Under the pieces are notes generated by a model. The model was not told the DNA's origin. It did not search any database and was given only the letters and a program-made list of their open reading frames with translations. A stretch of DNA of 20,148 nucleotides from an uncultured Eubacteriales bacterium (GTDB lineage Bacteria; Bacillota; Clostridia; Peptostreptococcales; Anaerovoracaceae). A program made the position numbers and the translations under genes. This document shows, piece after piece, positions 15,601 to 20,148 of this stretch. Where the stretch lies: NCBI GenBank assembly GCA_902803185.1, contig CADCOV010000198.1, positions 1-20,148 on the forward strand. The letters run 5' to 3'. How positions within the stretch are numbered: position 1 is the first letter of the stretch; the number at the start of each line of letters is the position of its first letter.

Positions 15601-16474
15601 GTTCGGCACCTCCTTCGTCCGGCAGATGCTGGACGACACCAAGCCGGACAAGTTCGCGGACCTGGTCCGCATCTCCGGTTTCTCCCACGGCACGGACGTG
15701 TGGCTGAACAACGCCCAGGATTACATCCGCAGCGGGACCGCCACCATGCGTGAGGTCATCTCCACCCGTGACGACATCATGAACTACCTGATCCTGAAGG
15801 GGATCGAGAACAAGACCTCCTTCCAGATCATGGAGGACGTCCGTAAGAACCGGCCGCTGAAGGAGGAGCAGCTCGCGGTCATGAAGGAGCACGGCGTGCC
15901 GGACTGGTACATCGACTCCTGCATCAAGATCCAGTACATGTTCCCGCGGGCCCACGCGGTGGCCTATACCATGATGTCCTTCCGGATGGCCTGGTACAAG
16001 GTCTACTATCCGCTGGAGTTCTACGCCACCTATTTCACCTCCGTGGCGGACGATTTCAACCCGGACATCATCCTGGAGGGGCCGGCCGCCTGCCTGGCCC
16101 ACATCGACCGGGTCGCGGACATGAGCGACAACGCCTCCGCGAAGGAAAAGGACGAGGCCCTGGTCTGCGAGGTGGCCTACGAGATGTACGCCAGGGGCTA
16201 CTCCTTCAAGGCGCCGCACCTGGGGGCCTCCAAGGCTTTGAAGTTCTGGATCGAGGACGGCAAGGTCCTCCTGCCGTTCGTCGCCTTGAACGGCGTGGGC
16301 GAGTCGGCGGCCACGGCCTTTGCGGACGCCTACGACGAGAAGCCGTTCGACACGGTGGAGGAAGCAATCAACCGGGCAAAGCTGAACAAGACCTCGGTGG
16401 AGGCCCTGCGCCGCTACGGCGTCTTCGACGGCATGTCGGAGACCGACCAGCTCAGCATGTTCAGCATGTTCTGA
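12659..16474 (+). CDS. polC: DNA polymerase III PolC, lacking the 3'-5' exonuclease domain
   Basis: This is the Gram-positive replicative polymerase, 1271 residues; B. subtilis PolC is about 1437. Order of parts: an N-terminal domain (1-165), a charged and Gly-rich linker (~165-235), an OB fold (~245-345), PHP part 1 (H354, H356, H388, E421), PHP part 2 (H446, H468, C496, D570, H572), the polymerase core with a Cys4 zinc motif (CPKC...CPEC), catalytic D797 and D799 in PDIDLNF, the palm and fingers segments VKRTTGQHPGG and ISGFSHGTDVW, a C-terminal OB-like region, and the clamp motif QLSMF (1264-1268). The exonuclease that normally splits the PHP domain, with its FDVETTG motif, is absent: residues ~427-441 join the halves directly. 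The frame is intact and codon use matches its neighbours, so this is not a pseudogene. It is the last gene of the operon. Confidence 0.97.
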   Translation: MLDLFEKNIEWDKLGGDRERYRLEIADCLLTKDETLRISLRSNFVVPLRDEQKIRAIILSKVEELKGVDFRHFYGDMVTTEEETLKAFLPHMIAIANGDFAAITESIVRHKAVLKDGTFLIPTVGELACEELNKRASVLFSQLIAEHLGLHVAVRFAVDREEYETAKETLKEETKKEMAEVARDAAEAAKRAAAKPKKEASFGGGDQGGKPWRGGGRGRKSDKEAPANGNIIMGKRPVDGEPTPLRELTSSSGKVVVAGILFGKESKTIRSGNQLVSLFITDKKTSIALKTFLSAEKWEEVDGLLKPGDYIKALGTPEFDRFENELVVMIDGIEKGVVTRREDNFDGPHRVELHCHTKMSAMDGLNDVENVVKTAARWGQPAVAITDHGVVQSFPDAAKTAKKLAGDKNHPVNIKIIYGMEGYVFDDSDCHREDGSIEYKSKPTYHIILLAATQEGLKNLYKLVSISHLDYFYKRPRLPKSVISKYREGIIIGSACEAGEVYRAVRAGVSDEELDKVASFYDYLEIQPLINDRFMIEEHIVESNEDLKAFNRRILETGDRLGKLTVATTDAHYDEPESAIYRNIMMAGMGYKDAENGQGLYMRTTEEMLEEFSYLGERAYEVVVENTNKIADLIDGSILPVPKGKFPPKIDGAEETLRQSCMAKAHEMYGDPLPERIGARLEKELNSVISNGYAVMYVSAQMLVADSMAHGYLVGSRGSVGSSLAATMAGITEVNPLEPHYVCPKCKHLEWGDMALYDCGIDMPEKACPECGTMMRRDGFTIPFATFLGFNGDKEPDIDLNFAGEYQASAHKYVGVIFGEKNVFKAGTVSGIADKTAYGYVMKYAEEQKLPINKCEANRLKQGIMGVKRTTGQHPGGIVIVPDDHEIYEFCPVQHPANDAESGIITTHFDYHKIDENLLKLDILGHTIPSMIRQLQEMTGIDPLKADLTDRKVLSIFNGIEALDIKDPEYRFTHGTFAIPEFGTSFVRQMLDDTKPDKFADLVRISGFSHGTDVWLNNAQDYIRSGTATMREVISTRDDIMNYLILKGIENKTSFQIMEDVRKNRPLKEEQLAVMKEHGVPDWYIDSCIKIQYMFPRAHAVAYTMMSFRMAWYKVYYPLEFYATYFTSVADDFNPDIILEGPAACLAHIDRVADMSDNASAKEKDEALVCEVAYEMYARGYSFKAPHLGASKALKFWIEDGKVLLPFVALNGVGESAATAFADAYDEKPFDTVEEAINRAKLNKTSVEALRRYGVFDGMSETDQLSMFSMF
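16454..16471 (+). repeat. Tandem 9-bp duplication at the 3' end of polC
   Basis: AGCATGTTC occurs twice in direct succession (16454-16462 and 16463-16471), just before the stop. It encodes SMF-SMF, so the protein ends QLSMFSMF rather than at the clamp-binding pentapeptide. Confidence 0.9.
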
Positions 16475-16500
16475 TCCGCCTGCCCGTGCGGGAGACAGAG

Positions 16501-16537
16501 TGCCCGCTATTTGAACACAATGCCCTCTATTTGGACA
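16501..16537 (+). repeat. Two 17-base direct repeats upstream of the LytTR gene (candidate regulator sites)
   Basis: TGCCCGCTATTTGAACA (16501-16517) and TGCCCTCTATTTGGACA (16521-16537) match at 15 of 17 positions with a 20-base period, about two helical turns. They end 21 bases before the TATAAT box at 16559-16564. LytTR-domain proteins typically bind pairs of direct repeats about two turns apart, so these are likely sites for the regulator encoded directly downstream. Confidence 0.6.
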
Positions 16538-16558
16538 GCCATACCGCTCTTCCCGCCC

Positions 16559-16564
16559 TATAAT
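16559..16564 (+). promoter_or_regulatory. -10 element of the LytTR gene promoter
   Basis: A perfect TATAAT lies 34 bases before the start codon. There is no good -35 at 17-base spacing (CAGCCA); TTGGAC at 16531-16536 would be 22 bases away. A strong -10 with a poor -35 overlapped by direct repeats is the pattern of an activator-dependent promoter. Confidence 0.55.
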
Positions 16565-16597
16565 AAAAGCAAAGGGGTAAAGGGAAAGGAGAGCGAT

Positions 16598-16987
16598 ATG
16601 GAATCACCTTATATCATCGTCAAATCCAGGAAGCTCCTGCACCTGGTGCCGCTGGATGACATCCTCTACATCGAGCGGAAGGGAAGGAAGATCGAGGTGG
16701 AGACGGAGGGCCACCACTATTCGTACTACGGGGACATGCGGGAGGTGATGCCGCACCTGGACGAGAGGTTCGCACCGGTCCTGAAGCGGTTCTCGATCAA
16801 CCTCTCGCGGCTGGTCGCCGTCACGAACGGGCTGGCTTTGTTCGACTGCGGCAAGGAGTATCAGTTCGCCCGGGAGGCCGGGACCAGGCTGAAGAGGCTC
16901 TTCGACCTCTTTCTGAGGCTGAAAGCGCTGCAGAGGGACGAGGAGACGGAACAAAAAATGGTTGCAGAAACCGATGGGGGATCCTAA
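16598..16987 (+). CDS. Stand-alone LytTR DNA-binding domain regulator
   Basis: A 129-residue protein consisting almost entirely of a LytTR domain (about residues 5-103), the DNA-binding fold of AgrA, ComE and LytR-type response regulators. Matching features are PLDDILYIERKGRKIEVET (18-36), a beta-strand with YYGDMREVMPHL, then F-x-x-V-L-K-R-F-S-INLSRLV (58-73, the RxHxSxxVN-like segment with Phe where His is usual) and a final AREAGTRLKRLF. No receiver domain or membrane part is present, so activity is not controlled by phosphorylation in cis. The ATG at 16598 is chosen for its AAAGGAGA site (16586-16593); the frame extends upstream through the promoter but lacks a ribosome site there. mscL begins 40 bases after the stop. 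Confidence 0.85.
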   Translation: MESPYIIVKSRKLLHLVPLDDILYIERKGRKIEVETEGHHYSYYGDMREVMPHLDERFAPVLKRFSINLSRLVAVTNGLALFDCGKEYQFAREAGTRLKRLFDLFLRLKALQRDEETEQKMVAETDGGS

Positions 16988-16990
16988 AAT
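16962..16990 (+). promoter_or_regulatory. Possible separate promoter for mscL
   Basis: TTGCAG (16962-16967) and TAAAAT (16985-16990) are 17 bases apart, overlapping the end of the LytTR gene. The -10 matches 5 of 6 consensus bases; the -35 matches only 3. mscL could equally be read from the LytTR promoter. Confidence 0.35.
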
Positions 16991-17027
16991 AGAGATAGAA
17001 ATGTTTACCCGAAAGGAGACAGCAATT

Positions 17028-17417
17028 ATGAAGGGTTTCATGAAAGAATTCAAGGAGTTCATCACCAAGGGCGATGTGATGAGCATGGCAGTCGGCATCA
17101 TCATTGGCGGCGCCTTCACGGCGATCGTCGGTTCCCTGGTCGCTGACATCATCACGCCGCTTCTGGGCATCGTTCTGGGCGGTCTGGATTTCTCCAGCCT
17201 CTCTGTCACCGTCGGCAGCGCGGTACTGACCTACGGCAACTTCATCCAGGCGATCATCACCTTCCTGCTGACCGCTCTCGTCATCTTCTGGCTGATGAAG
17301 GCGTTCAACAAGATGAAGAAGGAAGAGCCTGCGCCGGAACCGGAACCAGAACCGGAACCGGAACCGTCCGAAGAGGTCAAGCTGCTGACCGAGATCCGCG
17401 ACGCGCTGAAGAAGTAG
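17028..17417 (+). CDS. mscL: Large-conductance mechanosensitive channel
   Basis: A 129-residue membrane channel that opens under extreme membrane tension to release solutes during hypo-osmotic shock; it acts as a pentamer. The N-terminal amphipathic helix MKGFMKEFKEFITKGDV leads into TM1 (~17-45, with the MAVGIIIGGAFTAIVGSLVADIITPLLG signature split over residues 20-47). TM2 is at ~71-92 and a C-terminal bundle helix at 115-129. Between them, residues 100-113 are an EP-repeat linker. The ATG at 17028 has a GAAAGGAG site; upstream in-frame codons lack one. Placement directly after the LytTR gene suggests shared regulation. Confidence 0.96.
   Translation: MKGFMKEFKEFITKGDVMSMAVGIIIGGAFTAIVGSLVADIITPLLGIVLGGLDFSSLSVTVGSAVLTYGNFIQAIITFLLTALVIFWLMKAFNKMKKEEPAPEPEPEPEPEPSEEVKLLTEIRDALKK
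17335..17364 (+). repeat. Hexanucleotide repeat in mscL encoding the Glu-Pro linker
   Basis: Five tandem copies of CGGAAC, with one base change in the third (CAGAAC), encode most of the EP repeat between TM2 and the C-terminal helix. Gains or losses of a unit keep the frame and change only linker length. Confidence 0.85.
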
Positions 17418-17437
17418 CGGCGGAAGCCCTGCGGGAT

Positions 17438-17466
17438 TTGACAAACCATTTCCCGTGTGGTATAGT
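17438..17466 (+). promoter_or_regulatory. Strong housekeeping promoter for the rimP-nusA-infB operon
   Basis: A perfect TTGACA (17438-17443), 17-base spacer and TATAGT (17461-17466, 5 of 6 matches). It is the best promoter match in the window. The predicted start near 17473 gives a leader of about 64 bases that contains the hairpin at 17492-17518. Confidence 0.85.
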
Positions 17467-17491
17467 GTCATATGTTCCATAATGTTATTGC

Positions 17492-17527
17492 TGAAGAGTG
17501 GGTCAAGCCCACTCTTCAAGTTTTGTT
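17492..17527 (+). terminator. Terminator-like hairpin in the rimP leader (candidate attenuator)
   Basis: TGAAGAGTGGG (17492-17502) pairs perfectly with CCCACTCTTCA (17508-17518), an 11-bp stem with a TCAAG loop, followed by AGTTTTGTT. It sits between the promoter and the GAGG ribosome site, so read-through is required for expression. NusA, encoded in this operon, affects intrinsic termination, making feedback attenuation plausible. It could instead be an mRNA-stabilising element. Confidence 0.7.
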
Positions 17528-17536
17528 GAGGTAATT

Positions 17537-18007
17537 ATGAGCAAGAAGAAGATCACGGAGATCGTCTGCGGCATGCTGGAGACCTTCCTGCCGGAGAACG
17601 GATTCTCTCTCTGGGACTGCGAGTACGTCAAGGAGGGACCGGACCGCTATCTGAGGGTCTACATCGACCGCACGGACGGCGCCTACATCAGCACCGACGA
17701 CTGCGAGCTGGTCAGCCGGTTCCTGGACGAGCGCCTGGACGAGGAGGACCCGATCCCGGAGAACTACATCCTGGAAGTCAGCTCCCCGGGACTGGACCGG
17801 GAGCTGAGCAAGCCGGAGCACTTTGCCGCCTACCGGGGCGAGCAGGTGGACGTCAGGCTCTATCGCCCGCTGAACGGCGAGAAGGAGCTCACCGGCATCC
17901 TGGGGGAGGTCACGGAGGACACCGTGTCCCTGACCGGCGAAGGCGGGGAGGAGACCCTGCTGCCGCGGAAGGACGTGGCCAAGATCCGCCTCACGGTGAT
18001 CTTCTAA
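17537..18007 (+). CDS. rimP: Ribosome maturation factor RimP
   Basis: A 156-residue cytoplasmic protein needed for 30S subunit assembly. It has the two-domain layout: an N-terminal alpha/beta domain (WDCEYVKEGPDRYLRVYIDR, then DDCELVSRFLDERLDEED) and a C-terminal SH3-like barrel from about residue 90. The hallmark EVSSPGLDREL joins them. The ATG at 17537 with GAGG at 17528-17531 is chosen; the same frame is open through the leader hairpin from a GTG at 17498, which has no ribosome site. nusA follows after 42 bases. Confidence 0.96.
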   Translation: MSKKKITEIVCGMLETFLPENGFSLWDCEYVKEGPDRYLRVYIDRTDGAYISTDDCELVSRFLDERLDEEDPIPENYILEVSSPGLDRELSKPEHFAAYRGEQVDVRLYRPLNGEKELTGILGEVTEDTVSLTGEGGEETLLPRKDVAKIRLTVIF

Positions 18008-18049
18008 GAGCGATATGCATTTTTTCGAGAAACGGAGGGAAACAGACCT

Positions 18050-19165
18050 ATGAACAAAGAGTTTATCGATGCGCTGAATGAACTGGAAAGAGACAGACAC
18101 ATTTCCAAGGACATTCTTCTGGATGCCATCGAGGCGGCTCTGGTAGCAGCTTATAAGAAGAACTACGGGACGAGCCAGAACGTCCGCGTGGAGATCGACG
18201 ACACGACCGGCGACATCGTCGTCCTGTCCAAGCTGGACGTCGTGGAGGAAGTCACGGACGAGATGGTCGAGATCAGCCTGGAGGAAGCCCAGGAGATCGA
18301 CCCGCGTTACGAGGTCGGCGATGAGATCGAGTTCGAAGTCACCACCGACGACTTCGGCCGCATCGCCGCCCAGACCGCCAAGCAGGTGGTCGTGCAGCGC
18401 ATCCGCGAGGCGGAGAGGGGCATGGTCTTCGACGATTTCAAGGACCGCCAGGGTGAGATCATCACCGGCATCGTCCAGCGCAAGAGCGGCAACACCCTGT
18501 ACGTCGACGTGGGCCACACCGAGGGCATCCTGCCGGTCAAGGAGCAGGTCCCGGGCGAGCGCTTCAACGTGAACGACAGGCTGAAGGCATATATCATGGA
18601 CGTCAAGCGGACGGCCAAGGGCCCGCAGGTCTTCCTCTCCCGGTCCCATCCGGGCCTGGTGAAGCGCCTGTTCGAGCTGGAGGTCCCGGAGATCGCCGAT
18701 GGCACCGTCGAGATCCGCGGCATCGCCAGAGAGGCCGGTTCCCGCACCAAGATCGCGGTCTGGACCGAGTTCGAGAACGTGGATCCGGTGGGTTCCTGCG
18801 TCGGTACCAGGGGCTCCCGTGTGCAGGCCGTGGTCGATGAGCTGGGCGGCGAGAAGATCGACATCATCGCCTGGAGCGACGATCCGGAAGAGCTGATCGC
18901 CAACGTCCTTTCCCCGGCCAAGGTGGAGGAGGTCTTCATCGACGAGGACGAACACGTCGCCACCGCCGTCGTGCCGGATTACCAGCTGTCCCTGGCCATC
19001 GGCAAGGAGGGACAGAACGTCCGTCTGGCTGCCAAGGTCAGCGGATGGAAGATCGACATCAAGAGCCACACCCAGTACTTCGCGGCGAACGAGCTGGAAG
19101 AGCTGGCCGACGCCTTCGAGATGTACGGCGATGATGAGACAGAGGGTGAGCCGATTGAAGACTAA
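18050..19165 (+). CDS. nusA: Transcription termination/antitermination factor NusA
   Basis: A 371-residue RNA-polymerase-binding protein that modulates pausing, intrinsic termination and antitermination. Domains in order: the N-terminal polymerase-binding domain (1-~125), S1 (135-200, IITGIVQRKSGNTLYVDVGHTEG), KH1 with GTRG (252-255) and KH2 with GKEG (318-321). It ends in a short acidic tail and lacks the C-terminal acidic repeats of E. coli NusA, as expected for Bacillota. The ribosome site GGAGGG is about ten bases before the ATG. Its 3' end overlaps rnpM by 11 bases. Confidence 0.97.
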   Translation: MNKEFIDALNELERDRHISKDILLDAIEAALVAAYKKNYGTSQNVRVEIDDTTGDIVVLSKLDVVEEVTDEMVEISLEEAQEIDPRYEVGDEIEFEVTTDDFGRIAAQTAKQVVVQRIREAERGMVFDDFKDRQGEIITGIVQRKSGNTLYVDVGHTEGILPVKEQVPGERFNVNDRLKAYIMDVKRTAKGPQVFLSRSHPGLVKRLFELEVPEIADGTVEIRGIAREAGSRTKIAVWTEFENVDPVGSCVGTRGSRVQAVVDELGGEKIDIIAWSDDPEELIANVLSPAKVEEVFIDEDEHVATAVVPDYQLSLAIGKEGQNVRLAAKVSGWKIDIKSHTQYFAANELEELADAFEMYGDDETEGEPIED

Positions 19166-19421
19166 GAGCACACCGATGCGCCGCTGCATCGGATGCATGG
19201 AATCCAAGCCGAAGAACGAACTTCTGCGCGTCGTCTGCGCGGAGGGCGTCGTCAGCGCGGATCCGACCGGACGGGCCGAGGGCAGGGGCGCTTACATCTG
19301 CCGGGACGCCGGGTGTTTGGACAAAGCCATCAAACGCCGGGCCTTCGGACGGGCCTTCCGGTGCGAAGTCCAAAAAGAGGATCTGGACAGACTGCGGGGT
19401 GTCCTCGATGAAGAGAAGTAA
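19155..19421 (+). CDS. rnpM: YlxR/RnpM family RNA-binding protein (RNase P modulator)
   Basis: An 88-residue basic protein with the family pattern: PMRRCIGC near the N-terminus, KxELLRVV, DPTGRAEGRGAYIC and a final KRRAFGRAF. YlxR has been reported to bind RNase P RNA and modulate RNase P in B. subtilis-type bacteria. The TTG at 19155 is chosen because translation from it gives the family's usual KTKxxPMRRC start and an AGAGGG site lies just upstream inside nusA; ATG 19176 would remove conserved residues. It overlaps nusA by 11 bases and the next gene by 14. Confidence 0.93.
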   Translation: MKTKSTPMRRCIGCMESKPKNELLRVVCAEGVVSADPTGRAEGRGAYICRDAGCLDKAIKRRAFGRAFRCEVQKEDLDRLRGVLDEEK

Positions 19422-19755
19422 ACTCGAGAGCTACCTGGGCTTCGCCGCGAGAGCGGGGAAGGTCGTGACCGGGTCGAACACCTGCCTCACCATGATCCCG
19501 AGGCGAAAGGTCCTGCTGGTCATCATCAGCGAGGACGTCGGGGAGAACACCAGGGAGAAGCTCTCCCAGAAGTGCGCCTCCCACGGCGTAGAGTACAGGA
19601 TATACGGCAAAGCCGAAATGCTGTCAGCGATGACAGGAAAGACAGACAAGGGCATATTCGGCATAACGGACAAGGGCTTTGCCGAGAGCATACGTAAGGA
19701 GATTGACCTGATTCAATCAGAAATGGAGGTGACGGATGGCGAAAAAAGTATTTGA
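19408..19755 (+). CDS. ylxQ: YlxQ, L7Ae-family ribosomal-protein-like RNA-binding protein
   Basis: A 115-residue protein of the L7Ae/L30e fold. The start KLESYLGFAARAGKVVTGSNTC and the central VLLVIISEDVGENTREKL followed by a KCASHGVEYRIYG strand match YlxQ, which sits between ylxR and infB in most Bacillota. L7Ae relatives bind kink-turn RNA; the target of YlxQ is not established. The ATG at 19408 has a GGGG site eight bases upstream; a GTG at 19399 is possible. It overlaps infB by 20 bases. Confidence 0.92.
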   Translation: MKRSKLESYLGFAARAGKVVTGSNTCLTMIPRRKVLLVIISEDVGENTREKLSQKCASHGVEYRIYGKAEMLSAMTGKTDKGIFGITDKGFAESIRKEIDLIQSEMEVTDGEKSI

Positions 19756-20148
19756 ACTTGCCAAGGAAATGGGAATTTCCAGTAAGGAACTGCTCGATCG
19801 CTTTGCCGCTGCGGGGGTGGAGCTGAAGAGCCATATGAGCACGCCGACCGATGCGGACGTCGATAAACTCAAGGGCGATAAGGAGAAGGAGGCGCAGGCC
19901 GCGAAGCCGGCTGCGGCGCCTGCCGGAGGGGCCCGTCCGGCATTGGGAAGGAAGAGACCACCGATCGGGAGACCGAGGGTGAACGATGATTATCTGGCGA
20001 ACAAGGACCGGCACAAGGAAGCGCCGGCACCGGCGCCTGCAGAGGAAGTCAAGCCGGCAGCCGCTGCCGAACCGAAGCCGCAGGAGGCGGTGAAGGAGGC
20101 TGCGCCTGCGCCGAAGACCGAGGCCCCGAAGGCGGAAGCGCCTAAGGC
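19736..20148 (+). CDS. infB: Translation initiation factor IF-2, N-terminal part (runs off the window)
   Basis: The first 137 codons of IF-2, the GTPase that delivers initiator tRNA to the 30S subunit; the GTPase domain lies beyond the window. The N-terminal IF2_N helix bundle is clear (AKKVFELAKEMGISSKELLDRF). It is followed by a long Ala/Pro/Lys/Glu-rich disordered linker typical of the family. GGAGGTGA (19725-19732) is a near-perfect ribosome site. The start lies inside the end of ylxQ. Confidence 0.95.
   Translation, partial: MAKKVFELAKEMGISSKELLDRFAAAGVELKSHMSTPTDADVDKLKGDKEKEAQAAKPAAAPAGGARPALGRKRPPIGRPRVNDDYLANKDRHKEAPAPAPAEEVKPAAAAEPKPQEAVKEAAPAPKTEAPKAEAPK

Noticed and set aside
12800..16219. 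A very long open frame on the minus strand opposite polC
   Set aside because: It has skewed His/Asp/Val/Leu-rich composition, no recognisable family, and arises from the G/C-ending third positions of polC. The + strand product is unmistakable.
16488..16507. Terminator for the pyrH-polC operon
   Set aside because: GCGGG/CCCGC forms only a 5-bp stem with a 10-base loop and no T-tract; it also runs into the direct repeats. No convincing terminator was found after polC.
17335..17366. Short tandem repeats as a CRISPR-like array
   Set aside because: The units are 6 bases, without spacers, in frame within mscL, and encode a Glu-Pro linker.
17418..17437. Terminator after mscL
   Set aside because: Only a 3-bp CCC/GGG stem is possible and there is no T-tract before the rimP promoter.
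17498..17536. GTG start giving RimP 13 extra residues
   Set aside because: It would start inside the leader hairpin without a ribosome site; GAGG plus ATG 17537 fits RimP.

Overview
The window looks like chromosomal core DNA from a high-GC member of the Bacillota, most likely class Clostridia. The order pyrH-frr-uppS-cdsA-dxr-rseP-ispG-polC followed by rimP-nusA-rnpM-ylxQ-infB is the classic arrangement in that group, and PolC itself is a Bacillota-type replicase. GC content is clearly above 60%. Proline is mostly CCG and third positions are strongly G/C. The genus cannot be read from the sequence. Every gene I accept is on the + strand. No RNA gene, IS element, CRISPR array or gap over 300 bases is present.

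Bases 1-5485 are the accessory part. They hold the 3' end of a CitX-CitG-like fusion with degraded CitG signature motifs, a LysR regulator with its own near-consensus promoter, a small unknown protein overlapping a LysO-type (DUF340) exporter, an unknown polytopic membrane protein with weak O-antigen-ligase resemblance, and a NudC-like zinc-ribbon Nudix hydrolase. Next, at 5527-6444, is an NADPH-type thioredoxin reductase (trxB).

Bases 6472-16474 form one dense operon behind an extended -10 promoter. It encodes UMP kinase, ribosome recycling factor, undecaprenyl diphosphate synthase, CDP-DAG synthase, DXP reductoisomerase, site-2 protease, IspG and DNA polymerase PolC. From uppS onward the genes overlap by 4-8 bases, or are separated by 2. 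Isoprenoid precursor synthesis (dxr, ispG), its use for the wall lipid carrier (uppS), phospholipid synthesis (cdsA), envelope proteolysis (rseP) and DNA replication (polC) are therefore likely co-transcribed. A strong hairpin sits between frr and uppS.

Bases 16501-17417 hold a small stand-alone LytTR regulator, with two 17-base direct repeats just upstream of its -10 box, followed by mscL. Bases 17438-20148 start with a consensus promoter and a terminator-like leader hairpin, then rimP, nusA, rnpM (ylxR), ylxQ and the 5' end of infB.

The most notable observation is in polC. The protein has 1271 residues, about 166 fewer than B. subtilis PolC as I remember it. The 3'-5' proofreading exonuclease normally inserted in the PHP domain is missing cleanly and in frame, while the PHP metal ligands and polymerase active site look intact. 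This suggests a replicase that proofreads through its PHP domain, or through a separate exonuclease, or not at all.
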